Positions 27,078-41,292 of a stretch of DNA of 64,000 nucleotides are shown piece by piece. Position numbers and translations under genes: made by a program. A model generated the notes under the pieces. The model made no database searches, was not told where the DNA came from, and saw nothing but the letters and a program-made list of their open reading frames with translations. Location: NCBI GenBank assembly GCA_011316305.1, contig SAUG01000121.1, forward strand, positions 1 through 64,000. Reading direction: 5' to 3'. The DNA comes from Rusavskia elegans. Its lineage: Eukaryota > Ascomycota > Lecanoromycetes > Teloschistales > Teloschistaceae. Position 1 is the first letter of the stretch. Each line of letters begins with the position of its first letter.

Positions 27078-27484
27078 TATAATATCTCTATATATCGAAA
27101 GGTATTACGTTTAAGTCTAGCTATAGCCGTAGACGTAGTCCGAACTACTAAATAGTAAAGGAATCCTAGTATAGATTATTATAACTAATCCTATATACCC
27201 GTAGAAATACGGTTATAATATTATAAAGTATCTTTATTATAAAGTAATTAAAAAGAAAATAGTAGAAATATATTTAATAATTATATTAACGACTAATAAA
27301 AAAAGCTATCTATAGAAATAATAAGCGATATATATATTAAAAGTAGCTATAAAGGCCGATAGTAGCCGCGCGCTAAAAGCCCTACTAAAAGCAGCGGCTA
27401 TAGCGGCTAGGACGGTTATAGATAATTAGATTCGCTTGCCTGGCTAATCTTTCAAGGAACCTCTGTGGAATCGTGGACGTAATA
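27078..27484 (-). repeat. 5' LTR of C
   Basis: It begins TATAATATCTC (RIP form) and ends CTGTGGAATCGTGGACGTAATA, with an unmutated last ~35 bp. Confidence 0.9.
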
Positions 27485-28247
27485 TAAATATACCTCGCAG
27501 TTATCGCTTCTTTTTCTTTTACTAGTAATATAAGCCCTGTAATATCTAAAAGCCCTTACGTATATATATATTCCCGCCAACAGCTATAGCTATAAGCTAA
27601 ACCTGATAGTAGTACCTATATCCGTAATAACTATATCTACCTATACGGTTATCGACTACTTCGTTATAGCTAGAGTAACCTATTTTAATTTCGATAAAAA
27701 TAGCCTCTTTACCGCCCTTAAAACGTACTATCTAACTTTTCTACCTCCCTTTAATCTAATCGACCGGGTAAAACTTCTAGTTATAGTAGCTAGCGTACTA
27801 TCTAGTAACCTTTTTAAAGCTAGGTAGGCTAAAGAGTACTTTAATAGTTTAGCGGAGCGTTTAGATACAGGTTATATAATAAATATAGCCGAGGCGACGG
27901 ATATAGATAATTATTTCGCAGTATAGTAGATAGATATAGTAGAAATATTAGAAGCTGATAATTATATATAACGTCGAAAAAGGACTAGTAGATCGAGGAC
28001 TATAAGTAACAAAGTTATATTTATATAGTAAAGGATTCGTAATCGAATAAAGAAGGAAATAATTAAATAGAAGTAATTAACCACGCTATAAACCTTGCCT
28101 AACAAATATACCTTTAGCTATAAAAATTTCTTTATACGTAAAATATAATAATCGTTACCGTATATAACGTTGATAAAATATATATATATATATAAAAACT
28201 TAATATAACCACAGATAGGAGCCTCCCAGGGGGGATAACTATATTAT

Positions 28248-30874
28248 AAAGAGCTAATATATACTATCTATAGTAAAATAATGATTCTATTTAAATCTAG
28301 CTAAAATATCGGAAAAGTAAATATTATTCTAAAATATCTTTTTATTTTAAAATTCTAAAATAAATTTAAAAAGTTTAAATTTATTCTATATAGTTAGATT
28401 ATATAATATTTAACTAAACTAGTTATCGGATTCCCGGTTATTTAGATTATTATAGATATATACATTTTAGAATTAATATAATATTTTAAAATATAGTTAA
28501 AAATAATATTATTATAGATTTATTTTAATAATATTAGTCTATTTTTAACATTATATAATAGATAGAATCTATATAAAATCACTATCTAGAATTATCTATT
28601 TTCCGCTAAAAAGCTAATTACTATTATTATAAAAATCTCGGAATATTCGATCAATAACTATAAAATAGTATTTATATTATATCGAAACTTTATTTTAAAT
28701 AATTATAATCGCCTTTCGAATTAATCAGCCTAAAATTATATTATTCGAAATCGGATAGACTATATCTTTTAGAATATCAAATAGAATTTTAAATCGAAAA
28801 TATAATATTTATCTACTAGAATAAAGAAATACTATAATATCTAAAAAAGTTATATAAATAATAATTTTTCTATATACCCGGAAGTAATAGTAAAAATATT
28901 TATATAGAAATATCTTTCTAGTATCGGCTAGACTATATAAAAAGAAAAGTCGTTTTTTAGTCCCGTTACAATCTATATCTATTAAAATAATACGTATAAA
29001 AGCCGTATATTAACCTTTATTTATGGAATTAATATTTTCTACCAGTATCTATATCTATATAACCGAATTATAATCTAATTCGGATATAATTAATCGATTT
29101 CTTAATATTAATTCTAGATATATATATATTTCGACAGGTTATAATTTTATAATTTATATTCTATATTATCTAGTCTATTTTCGATTAAATATAAAATATA
29201 ATTATCTTTCGGATATTCTATATCTAGTAAATATATTAAATTCTTTTTTTAGAATTAATATATAAAATCGCTATAGATATTTTTCTAAATTTTTTTCTAA
29301 AGTATTTTAGACCGAATTAGAAAATTCTAGATATAGATAATATCTAGTAGATTTCGAAATTAAAATCCGATAGAAAATACTATAACTTTTTCAAAGTAAA
29401 AGTACTATTTTTTATTATTTTTAATAAAATCGCGGGTAAAATATATATTCCGAAAAATTTTATATATCTAATTTTAATACGTCTATAGATTTTTAAAAAT
29501 AGTTATTTTAAAAATTTAGAAAAATAGTATCTATAAAATATATCGTTTATTTATAAAGGGATTATAATAAAAGATTCGACTAATTAAAAAACAAATTATT
29601 TTAGCCGCTATTATTATATTTTCGAATCGAATGTATACTTTTATAAGAAATATTTATATAGAAAATTTTAGCTAATAATACTAGCTATATTATATTTAAA
29701 CTATATTATTAAAATTAATTAATTTATAGTAGTAGCATTTTATAATTCCGTTTTTTAAATATTTTTTTAAAAGTTAACTAAATATATATTAGATAGATAG
29801 AAATATTGATATTATATAAATAATTTTTTTTTATATTTCCGAAATTTTAATAGTTTATAGATTGCTATAAATTAACCGATAATATAACTATTAATAAAGT
29901 ATATAATTTTATTATCTTCTATTTCAATTCCGAATCGAATTATCTCGAGATTATAATCTTTATAGATATATTTATAGATATACTAAACCGTTTTAATACT
30001 AATATAAATCTCGATATTAATATAATAGTTATATTTTATAGATAGATATAGATTATATAGTATTACCTATTAATTATCGAAATAAAAATCGATTAAATTC
30101 TAGCCGTTATAGATTTAAATATATCTATTATTAGATTTTCGGTAAATTAGATATCTATTTAAACTAATAGTAATATAAAACTAGAATTATTTCGGAAATC
30201 TTTTATTATATCGAATAGATTTACAATTTTTTAATAATTATATATAGAATATATTAGGCTTCGCTGCGCTATAAAAATTATATTTTATATTATTTTTAAT
30301 ATTTTCTATAGATTGACTAAATAGATCGAAACCAGAAAAAGATAATTCCGCTATAATAATAGTATTAATATTATCGAAATTACGAAAATTACTATTATTT
30401 TTTAAAACTAAAAAAAAAAAATATAAAAGGCCCCGTTTCTAATATTTAATTATTTAAATCGAATTTTTATATTTTCTCAATAAATCCTTTTTATACTTTT
30501 CTAATAATAATTACTACTATAAATAAAACGTCCGTATTATTAAATTAATCCGATTCTAGGCTTTAAATTATAACTATTTTATAGTAAAAATTTCGGGTTA
30601 TTTCAAGTTTACTATTATAGTTATAAATAGCGACGGTTTACTATATTATTTAACTAATACTATTAAATCTATTATATATTTGTATATAAAATAATTATCG
30701 TTTATATATAATAAAAATAATATTATCTAATATCTGATATTTTATAAATTATTATTATTTTAAATTAATATATTTTTAACGCTCTAATATAGATCTAATC
30801 GAATTTTCTTTTAATTTTATCGCTATTAATTAAATTCTATCTAATTATATACCGTCAAAGTATCGACTATAATT
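28248..30874. other. RIP-degraded block right of X1, no identifiable gene
   Basis: A continuation of the host of X1. It is AT-rich with all frames closed and has no LTR, RT, integrase or transposase signature that I can read. It ends at MITE M3. Confidence 0.45.
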
Positions 30875-31016
30875 AGACTGGCCACTTCGGTCCAAAATGG
30901 CGACCCGACTTCGCGATAAACGTGGCTAACGCGTCTAAATTACTAGTTAAAATTAGTTTCCTTCCTAATACGGTTAGAAACTCGGGTCGATTCCTTCGAT
31001 CCGAACGGCCAGATTA
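30875..31016 (+). mobile_element. M3: 142-bp MITE
   Basis: The same family as M1 and M2, with ends AGACTGGCC and GGCCAGATTA and an exact 9-bp TSD, ACTATAATT (30,866-30,874 and 31,017-31,025). It lacks 17 bp next to the right arm of the internal hairpin (the M2 segment containing GGGTTCGAAATCC). Confidence 0.85.
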
Positions 31017-32451
31017 ACTATAATTTATGAAAAAGATATTCGCTATAATAAAATATATTAAAATCTATATCCTTTTTATAAAACTAATACGAATAGAAAT
31101 CCCGTTAATTTACTTTAGTTCGGCTATTTTCTAGCTTTAAATTCTAATAAAACCCCGGATGATTTTCCGGAAATAATAATATATAGTAGAATAATAGATA
31201 ATAAATATAATTCGGGTGAATATAATATATATTTAATTTATTTAAATCTATTTTATCGCGTTTATAGATAATAATATTTCGGAAATAGAAAGTAATATAT
31301 TTAGATAGAATTACTAATATAATATTGTTAGTAGTAGATAAATTCTCGCGTCGTTTATTAGTATTTTATTCTATTATTAATTTTATATAGATACTAAATC
31401 GAATATAGAACGGAATTCGATTCGTTATTTATTTATATTTCTAAAATACTTTTCATATAGTCTTAAACGTACCGATAAATAGACTATATTTATAAAATAT
31501 ATAAATTTATTTCTATATTAACCCGTAATCTAAATTTCTATTTCTTTTCTATCGAAATTCTACTACCTAGCTAGGATTATAGATATAGGTCTAAACGTAT
31601 TATAGCTATACGCCGCTTTCGGTATTTAAAAGATTTTTTATATAATATATTTCCTTTTAAATCTAGAATAGAACTAGTCTATTTTAAAGTAATCGAAAGT
31701 CTTTAGTAGTTTAACAGGAAGTAAAAATAAAAGACGTATTAAACTAGCGGATATTCTTTAGATAATAGACGCTATAATTATCTTCTCGGGTTAAAAAATC
31801 TTTTAAAAGTTACGATAGCGGCTATAGCGGTAGAAGTTATAATATTTTTTATTTATAATAGGTTTTATATTCGGTAGCGATTTTAGAAAACTTTATAACC
31901 TTTTTATTAATCTAATATTTAGTTTTATAACTAATTTATAATATCCGATACTAGTTAATAGAAGTATTTCTATATAATCTAATATTATAGGATATTATTT
32001 CCGAATACTACGACTTATATATAATAGAGTGAAACCTTTTTCGGCGGTATTGATGGTTTTAATTACTAAACTAGCTATTAGTAGCTTCGTATTATTTTAC
32101 CGGACCCGTTTCTTTACTAATATTTTATTACTTTTTTTTTAAAAAAAAAAGATATTAGAAAAAATATAATAGAAATCTTTTACTACTTTTAATATTTTTA
32201 TCTTTAAAATTACTTTTTTTCTAATTCGGCTGTTATAATTATTATTACTATTATTATATCTTTCGTCATATTTAATATAATATTAAAAATAGATCGGTAT
32301 CGAATTTAATATCTATTTTATTAATAGTAGAAAGATTAAAAAAAAATTAGAATAAAAATAATAATTATTACTATTACCGATATCGGAATTAAAATTAGAA
32401 TTAATATAATTTCAGCTATTACTACTATAGTTATTATTATTATTTAGATTT

Positions 32452-33311
32452 CCTTTCTAGAAGGCTCTTGTTTGGAATTATATTGAGTTTTCATATATAT
32501 ATATATATTTCATCAACGTCATATACGGCAACGATTGTTGCATTTCACGTGCAGTAAAGAAATTTTCACAGCCAAAGGTACATTCGTCAGGCAAGGTTTA
32601 TAGCGTCCTTCCTCGACGTTATATATAATTATCAGCTTCTAATATTTCCGCTATATCTACCTACTATACTGCGAAGTAATTATCTATATCTATCGCCTCG
32701 GCTATACTTATTATATAACCTGTACCTAAATATTCTACTAAACTATTAAAGTACTCTTTAGTCTACCTAGTTTTAAAAGGGTTACTAGGTAATACGCTAG
32801 CTACTATAGCTAGAAGCTTTACCCGGTCGATTAGGTTAAAAGGAGGTAGAAAGGTCGGATAGCGCGTTTTAAGAGCGGTAAAGAAGCTATTTTTATCGAA
32901 GTTAAAATAGATTATTTTAACTATAACGAGGTAGTCGACGACCGCGCGGGTAGATATAGTTATTATAGATATAGGTACTACTATCTGGTTTAGCTTATAG
33001 CTATAGCTGTTGGCGGGAATATATACGTATATAAGGGCTTTTAGGCTTATATTACTAGTAAAAGAAAAAGAAACGATAACTGCGAGGTATATTTATCTAT
33101 AAATATTTTTACGTTAAATTATCGGTAGAAGGATATATTATATAACTAAGTAAATTTGAATTAAAATTCTATAGAAAGAACCGTTATTTATATTAATTGA
33201 ATTTAGATATAAGTTCTGCTACCGTATATTCAATACTGGTATACCAACGCTTGATTTGCTTACCGAACCACTGGTTTACCGGATACTAAAACCAAAACCA
33301 AATTAACCTAA
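32452..33311 (-). mobile_element. X2: 860-bp copy of the 13-bp-TSD element
   Basis: Flanked by ATTATTTAGATTT at 32,439-32,451 and 33,312-33,324. The inner-strand end AATTAACCTAA lies at 33,301-33,311. It lacks about 100 bp present in X1 and X3. On the plus strand the join reads TTTATAGCG directly followed by TCCTTCCTCGACG near 32,612. Bases 32,510-32,600 are almost unmutated by RIP. Confidence 0.85.
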
Positions 33312-33865
33312 ATTATTTAGATTTTTAGATATATAATAGATAGAATATAGCGTATTTTTTAGTTAAAATAGAATTTAGATTTAAAGCTATACTAATTTAG
33401 TATAATAAAAAATATAGATAATTTCGAGATCTTTTTCGGCTTTTATATAAAGAGAGCGGTATATAGAATATAGCGAAAATTAGCGAAACAGAAATTAAAT
33501 CTAGAACTAGTAAATATATTATAGAATAGATACTAGCTATTATAAATTTAAAGGTAATAAATATTATAGTCCTTTATTAATAGATATATCTTTATTATTA
33601 CGGTATCTATAACGCTACGGCCGGCTATTTAAATCTATTCCTATTAATACGGGTCGTTTCGAGGTAGATATATATTATTTTAAAGGAAATACGTCCGTTT
33701 AAAAGTTAATTAGAATTAATAGTTTAATAAAAAAGAGAATAGAATATAAAAAACATTAATTTAAAAGATACAATATATTTAGTAAATAGTAAAAAGTTAA
33801 TTCGAGAAATTTGGTTTCTAGAATATTATATAAAGATAGATATCTATATAATAGGAATAGATTCG

Positions 33866-34354
33866 TGTTATAAACATAGACGGCATGCTTTCGGAAACAC
33901 GGTAGTGTTTAGTATAACGCTTGATTCTTTATTACGCTTCGGTATAGATATATAGAACGGCTTTAATATTAGTACTAAAAAGTATCTTAGTAGTTTTAGT
34001 AAGTAAATATTATAAATACCCTAATTTCAGTAGTTTTAGTAAGTAAATATCATAAATACCTTAATTTTAGTAGTTTCAGCGAGTAAGTATCCTAAAATAG
34101 AGCTATTTTAGTTATTTTAGTTAATAAATATTCTAAATAGTAGAGGATTTTATTTATTTATATAGATCCCGAACTCGATACCTTTTTAGCTTATATTTAA
34201 TTTATTAGTTATCGCTATATACTGCTCTAGTAATTAAACTAATTTATTCTAAAATTTAATTTAAATAATTACCCGTTATAATTCCGTTTATAGATATACT
34301 AATAAATCTAACCGATTTTTAGAAATATTAGAAGCCTTCGGTAGCTCTATAATA
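33866..34354 (+). repeat. 5' LTR of D (489 bp)
   Basis: TGTTATAAACATAGACGGC start and TCTATAATA end. It contains three copies of a ~40-bp unit (TAGTTTTAGTAAGTAAATAT) where the 3' LTR has two, which accounts exactly for the 40-bp length difference. Confidence 0.88.
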
Positions 34355-37300
34355 TTTTAAATACCCTTAGAATATCTATCGCAGGTTAATATTAAATCCC
34401 TATTCTAAATAATTCCAGCTATATAGCTAAATCGTCCGAACCTAAAAAAAAAAAATCCAGATAAAAAAAAATAGTAAAGATAAAAATATTCCTTCTACTA
34501 GCTAACGCTTTTATAATATTAAAATTAATAAGTCCGATAAATACTATAGAGATTGTAATAAATTAAAAGACTAGCTCGCGTAATTAGATATATATTTCGT
34601 ATTTTATTTTATACCCGAAAAGAAAAAAATACTTTTCGCTATATTCTATCTAAAAGAATAAACCTAGTAGTAGATAAAATCTATTTTTCGTTAGTATATA
34701 GACGATAACGAAAATAATAAATATATCTTCGTATAATTTATAAGATTTAAAAAAGTTATTTATAAAATCTTTAGAATTTTAAACAAAATCTAAACTACTA
34801 AATATCTTATTTAATATCTTTAGTAAAAGAATATAGTATCCGACTATACTATGTAATTTAAAGAATAGATACTATTAATAAAGTAGAATAACGACGCTCT
34901 ATATAAAATATTTAAATAAGAATTTAAAAAGTAAATAAAAAATAAATTTATACGCGATAATCGAGTATATAATACCCTAGATAATCTAATTAAAATATCT
35001 ATCGACCTCGATAATAAACTATATAAAAGAGATATCGAAAAGCGCTACGATAGTAGACTATAAAGTAATATAGAATATTATTCGAAACAGCCCTATAGAA
35101 GATAGTATTTAAATAAAAAGCAGTCCGGAAAAAGCTACTACGGATCGATACTAAAAGAACTAGACTCTATATAATAGCGATATAAAAGGAAAAACCCTGA
35201 AGATAGTAAAAAAAATAAAAATTCTAAAATATACTATAACTATAGTAAACCAAACAATTTCGCGAAAAAGTATTAGTTAAATAAAATATAATAACGACAG
35301 TTTAATACTATACTAAGAGAATCTAAAGACTAGTAAGAAATAATTTTAAAAGATAACGATAGTAGTTCTAAATTCTAGAAAACCAGCTCGGATAAAGAAT
35401 TTATATTTATAGAAAATAATAAAGTACTATAGGAAGCTAAAATAAATAACGCTTCGCTATAAATATTAATAGAATCTACTAGAAGGAAAGCCGCCTCTAG
35501 ATAGATAACTATAATAAAAGACGTTCGATAAACGTATCTTTAGGCCTTTTATAATAAGAAATTAGTAAGAGAAAGATTTATAATAATTTATAAAAAATTA
35601 AAAAACGCTTATAAAATATATATTAGCGACAAGTATCTATAAAATAATAAATAGAATTAATAAATTAATAATATCGTCGATATATTAGAAAAAGAATTAG
35701 GAAGTAACGCTTCTAAAAATAAAGTTATTTCTAAATCGATATTATAACGGAAGAATATAATAATAGGAAATTAATACGTACTATTTAGGTCGACCGCCTG
35801 CTATAATAATAATTACAGAATCTATAAATTAGAAAAAGAAAAAACCGGATAGTATTTATTAAAGCTACGCCGATACGCTTCTATAACTTCTATTAAAGTC
35901 GAAAGTTATAATACTTGTAACTATTCCGGATATATTATATATAGTAGATATAAATACTGGAAGGAATAGTAGAAAAGAATTAGAACCTTTAATTAGAAAT
36001 TCTATAGATATATTTCGCAAGCAAATTATAAAAGCTAGAAATATAAAAATATAAAAATATAAATAATAATTCGAGAAAAAATAAAATCTTATAGTAATAG
36101 ATATACTACGAACGTATAATTTTATAGCTCGGAAAAAGTATCTAAATTTAGCTAGCTATATATATATACTCGAGATTAAAATAATCGTCGAAACTAATAA
36201 TAGATTATAGAAAGTTAAGATATTTACTAATTTAAACGTAATCGGAAATTTTATATTAGAAGATTTAGCTAAAAGGAAAAGGTTTTTTCGGATTAAAAAA
36301 AAAGATCTATATAATTTAATAGTTATCGATAGAAGTAAAATACCGAATAGAGACGGAAAGGTTATAGATAAGAGAATACCGCTCTAAATAATAATTAATT
36401 AATTTAAAAAAAAACTTTAGTTCGATATCGTTTAGATAACCAGCTATAAAAATTTATTTAGAATTTCTTAGTTAAAAGATTATAATCTAGTAATAGACTA
36501 GAAGAAAAGAGTATTTAGCTTTAATTAATACTCCTATATAGGAAGTATCTAGTCTATACTAAAATAGAATTTTCGGATAGATAAAAAATAGAATATAAAA
36601 CGCGAATTTATAGCTTCGAAGAAAAATAACTAAAAACTACTTAGGTCCGACTTATTAGATATCGGCAGAGATTAGCTAGATTAATAAAATAGAAATAGAA
36701 AGAAAAATTACGAACCTTTCGAAAACTCTATACTATTTAATAAGAAGTTAAAAGAGAATCTATTAGGAAAAATTCTAGATAAATATAAAAACTAGATAAA
36801 CTTATTTCGAGAAAAGATAATTATAAAAGTACTATCTAAATATTAATATAGGATTATAAAATTAGATTTAAACTAGATAAATACCCTACGTTTAGACCTA
36901 TCTATCTATTATCTACTATAGAACTCGAAATACTCCGTAAATATCTAGACGAAAATATAAAAAAAGGATTTATTAGAAAATCTTAATTACCGGTAGAATA
37001 CCCGATCCTCTTTATATTTAAAAAAGATAGAATATTCCGTTTATATATCGATTATCGGAAGCTAAATAATATTATAATTAAAAACCGATATCTACTATTA
37101 AATATTAGTAGATTTTAGAATAGACTTTCTAGAATAAAATATTTTATAAAATTCGATTTTTAAAAAGTATATAATTTTATATAAATAAAAGCCGGAAAAA
37201 AATAGAAAATAGTTTTCCGATTACGGTACGATTATTATAAATATATAGTAATACTATTCGGGCTTATAAATATTCCGGTAATCTATTAGAATATAATTAA

Positions 37301-38339
37301 TAATATATTTAGAAAATATCTGGATATATTTATTATCGCCTACTTTAATAATATTCTAGTTTATTTTAAGATATTCGAAGAATATTAGTAGTATATTAGC
37401 AGAATTATAGAATATTTAGAAAAGAAAAGTTTACGCTTTAAATTAGAAAAGTATAAATTCTATAAAGAAGAAATCGACTTTCTAGAATTTATTATAGAGC
37501 GAAACGGACTATATATTAACTCTAGTAAACTAAAAGCTATTATAGACTAGGAAATATTAATAAATATTAAAAAAGTTTAGAATTTCCTCGGATTTATAAA
37601 CTATAACCGGAAGTTTATAAAAAACTATTCTAAAAGAACTCTTACTTTTATAACTTTAATAAAAGATATTATCGAATAGTATTAGAAAGAAAAGGAATAA
37701 TAAATATTCGAAAATTTTAAAAAAGAATATATAAAAGATCTAGTATTTAAAATATTCGACCTAATAGAATTATTATAAATAGAAACGGATTTATTAAATC
37801 TAGCTATAGATATATATCTTCTATAATAGTATAATAGTAAATAGTATCCTATAGTATATATATCCAGGAAACTATCGCTAGTAGAATAGAGTTATAATAT
37901 CTATAATAAGGAACTACTAGCTATTATAGCTATACTAGAATAGTAGAAAATATACGCCGAAGAATTACCAGAATTAATAATCTTTATAGATTATAAAAAT
38001 TTTTTATATTTTATAATAATAAAGCAATTTAATAGAAGATAGGTATAATAGTCTAAACTCTTCGGTTAATATATATTTAAAATATACTATATTCTAGATA
38101 AAAAGAATAGAAAAACAGATATTCTAAATCGAAAAAGTAATTATATAAAAATAAAAGAAATTTTTAATAATAATATCTTTAAAATTAACAAAGATAAATT
38201 ACTATTAGTAAATTAGTATAAAATAAATACGACGCTGCGTAGATTTAGAAACGACTAAAAACAGTTTTCTATCGAAAAAAAAAAACTGCAGATACTAGAT
38301 AATAAAATCGACGAATATATTAAGGAATACTACGATAGA

Positions 38340-38747
38340 TATTACGTCCACGATTCTATAGAGGTTCCCTGAAAGATTAGTCGAACAAGCGAGCCTAATT
38401 ATCTATAGCCGCCTATAGCCGTTATAGCCGTTCCTCCTAAAGGAACTCTTAGCGCGCAGCTATCTATCGGCCTTTACGGCTACTTTTAATATATATATCG
38501 CTTATTATTCCTATAGATAGCTTTTTACGTTAGTCGTTAATATAATTATTAAATACGTTTCTACTATTATCTTTTTAATACTTTATAATAAAGATACCTC
38601 GTAATATCGTAACTATACCTTAACGGCTATATAGGATTAGTTATAATAACTTATACTAGAACTACTTTACTATTTAGTCGCTCGGACTATATATATAGCT
38701 ATAGCTAGGCTCGAACGTAACGCCTTCTAATATATAGGGACGTTATA
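38340..38747 (+). repeat. 5' LTR of E
   Basis: Starts TATTACGTCCACGATTC and ends ACGTTATA, 408 bp. Confidence 0.9.
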
Positions 38748-41292
38748 CTTTAATAACTTACTATATTAATTTTATTATCCCGTCCTTTAGACTGAAGCGA
38801 TACTATTAAAGTAATAACGTTAAATATCTATAAATAAAATAAAGGATTCTTAAAGCTATAGATTATTTAAATAAATCTCTACTTTATTTTATACGTAAGT
38901 CAGTTTCCGAATAAAATAGTTAAAGTTTTATTTATAACTTCGTATCTAGGAAAGGCTGCTCTTAATTAGATATAGCTTTAAATAGAAGACTACTTCGATA
39001 ATCTAGAAGGATAGAGGGAAAATAAAATAATATAGATCTTCTACGCCTTCGGTAACTTTATTATAGCTATAAAAGAAGCTTTCGGAGAAAATAATAAAAA
39101 TAGGGTAGCGGATAGAAAACTAATAGTTTTAAAGTAATAGAAGTCGGTAGTTACCTATACTACTCGATTTAGAATATTAGCTTATAAAATAGACTAGGAG
39201 GATTTAGTTCTAAAAGCCTACTTTTATAAATAACTCTATATAAGAGTTAAGGAAGTTATAATAGCGATTAAAGAACTAGATTTACTAGCGGATCTTATTA
39301 AACTCGCGATAAAAATCGATACTAGATAGTACGAAATATACTTAGATAAACAGGTACTTAATAAGATAGGACCCGCTAAAAAAAAGCCTAGAGGAGACCT
39401 AATAGAACTCGATACTACCGAAACTAGAGGATCGCGAACTAAAGCTTATTATTTATATAGAAAGACAGGATACCTTAAAAAGAATTACCTAACTAAGAAG
39501 ATAACTAAAGTAACCGAAAATTAGTTTAAAATAATAGAGAAATCGCCTAGGAAAGTAACTAATAAATATATAGTAAAAACCTAGTTAGCCTGCTATAATA
39601 ATAATTACCCTATCTATCTATCGGATAAAGAGGGATCAGGATAGTACTTTAAAAAACCTAGGAAAGCGTAGGAATAGAGGCTAGTATTCGAATTTAAACT
39701 ATATAAAACTAAAAAAACCCTTACTATAGTACTTAAAGTTAAAATCGGAGGTTAATAAATAATAGCTTTCGTAAATAGAGAGGAAGATAATAAAGTTATA
39801 AAAGGATTCTATAATAAAATTAAAAGATATCTCTACGAAAAAATAATATAAAATAATAGAATTCTGAATATCGAGGTTAAAATAAAATATAGATTAATTA
39901 GAAGAAGAAACTTTACTATAATCGATAGTTTAAGGGATTATATTATCCTAGGAAACGAGTAGAAAGAATTAATTTTAAGGAAATTAGTAGAAAAAATTAC
40001 AGTCGGTAGTATAATAGAATTATAAACGATATACCTTCTAGTATATAAAAATCTTTTATATAAGGAAATAGATATCCTATTAATAACGAGCTATAAAGAA
40101 ATTAAAGACTTAGATATAAAATTTAAAGAAGGCGGAGAGATTTAGAAAATAAATATTTAGAAAAAATACTATCGCCTCTTCTAAAAGCTCGTAAGGAAAT
40201 ATAATAAAAGCGAAGAATTAATCTAATAGTTATAAATAAACAATATTAGAAAAATATATTAAAGTATAGTTAAAGCTATAGATAAAATTAAATACTATAA
40301 ACCTAACTAGATAAATTAGAATAGAAGAATACCGGACCTAATATATAATACTTAAACTAGAAACGAAGAATTCGACTAGTATCTATCTTTATTATTATAG
40401 AATAAAATAGTCGCTAAAGAATAAAAATTAGCTAGACTATTAGAGGAACTAGAGATAACTGATAATATAAATATCTAATCTAGACTAAATAGTAAGTTAT
40501 AGCGAAAAAGCCTTTTACTAGACTTTTTTTAGGATTCTATAGTCTCTAGAAGTTAAGAGAAATTAAAATCTTTTAAAAATCGATCTAGATTAATAGAATT
40601 AAATCCAGGTACTAACTTAATAGACGCCTCTTACGCGGCTAGCGTAAAACTAATAGAGGAGTAAAATATAATAGAATTATTAAACTCGTCGAGACGAGAT
40701 AAAATATATTATTTTTAAATAATAAAATTATTTTCGCGTTTACCTAACGTGCGATAATAAATAATAAAACGCTTTTATTTATTAAAAAGTCGGCGGAAAT
40801 CCGACTCCTATACTAAACGCTAATTATAAATTTCTTTTTCGGAATTAAAAAAGGACTCGATATAATAACGGATTTTAAAATACTTATTAAAAACCTTCGT
40901 AATATCGGAATATAGTTTATTTTTTTTATTTTTAAAACGCTTCCCTAGAAAAGTTAGTAGAAGAAGGAAGTAAAATAGCTAATATTATAGATAGTATCGG
41001 AAATTAAAAGATAATAAGATTTTTAGGCCCGAGTATATTTATTATAAATATTACTTCTAATTTCGATTTTATATTCTTTTAAAGGATTTCGAGTATATAA
41101 TAAATAAGGAAAAAGTATTTTAACCCTTTTTAACTAAATACGACGGAAGGACTTTAGACGATTTCCTTTTCGAAAATATATAATAGAGGTATTAATAAAA
41201 AAAGAAATAAGGAAAAGGGAAAAGAATAACGATAGTTTTTATACTCTATAGATAGAATTTATACTAGGTAAAAAGCGATATAGAGGGGGCTA

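Larger units (their letters stand above)
23521..27484 (-). mobile_element. C: Pol-only Ty3/Gypsy-type LTR element, minus strand
   Basis: The LTRs are 23,521-23,927 and 27,078-27,484 (407 bp each). The TSD is TAAGT / TAAAT (23,516-23,520 and 27,485-27,489; one base differs). The minus-strand interior (3.15 kb) has the same order as B: protease near 26,950, reverse transcriptase with a YIDN-type box at 26,028-26,039, RNase H, integrase near 24,700. There is no gag between the LTR and protease. The first internal bases (ATTTTAACGACT) match those of A and E for about 12 bp and then diverge to the B/C type. Confidence 0.85.
23300..28234 (+). mobile_element. X1: 13-bp-TSD element, interrupted by C
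   Basis: The ends are TTAGGTTAATTTGG and CCCAGGGGGG. It is flanked by the 13-bp duplication ATAACTATATTAT at 23,287-23,299 and 28,235-28,247. Element C splits it into 23,300-23,520 and 27,490-28,234. The plus strand of 27,640-28,060 reads as a protein-like frame with RIP stops at Trp-type codons (TALKTYYLTFLPPF, AKEYFNSLAERL, NYFAV). It resembles no family I can name. See X3 for the least interrupted copy. Confidence 0.8.

Noticed and set aside
32452..33311. X family as a LINE with 5' truncation
   Set aside because: The four target duplications have a constant 13-bp length, there is no poly-A or simple tail, and no RT motif is readable. Not excluded, but not supported.
33980..34110. CRISPR-like regular repeats
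   Set aside because: These are direct subrepeats within an LTR in a eukaryotic sequence, with no unique spacers.
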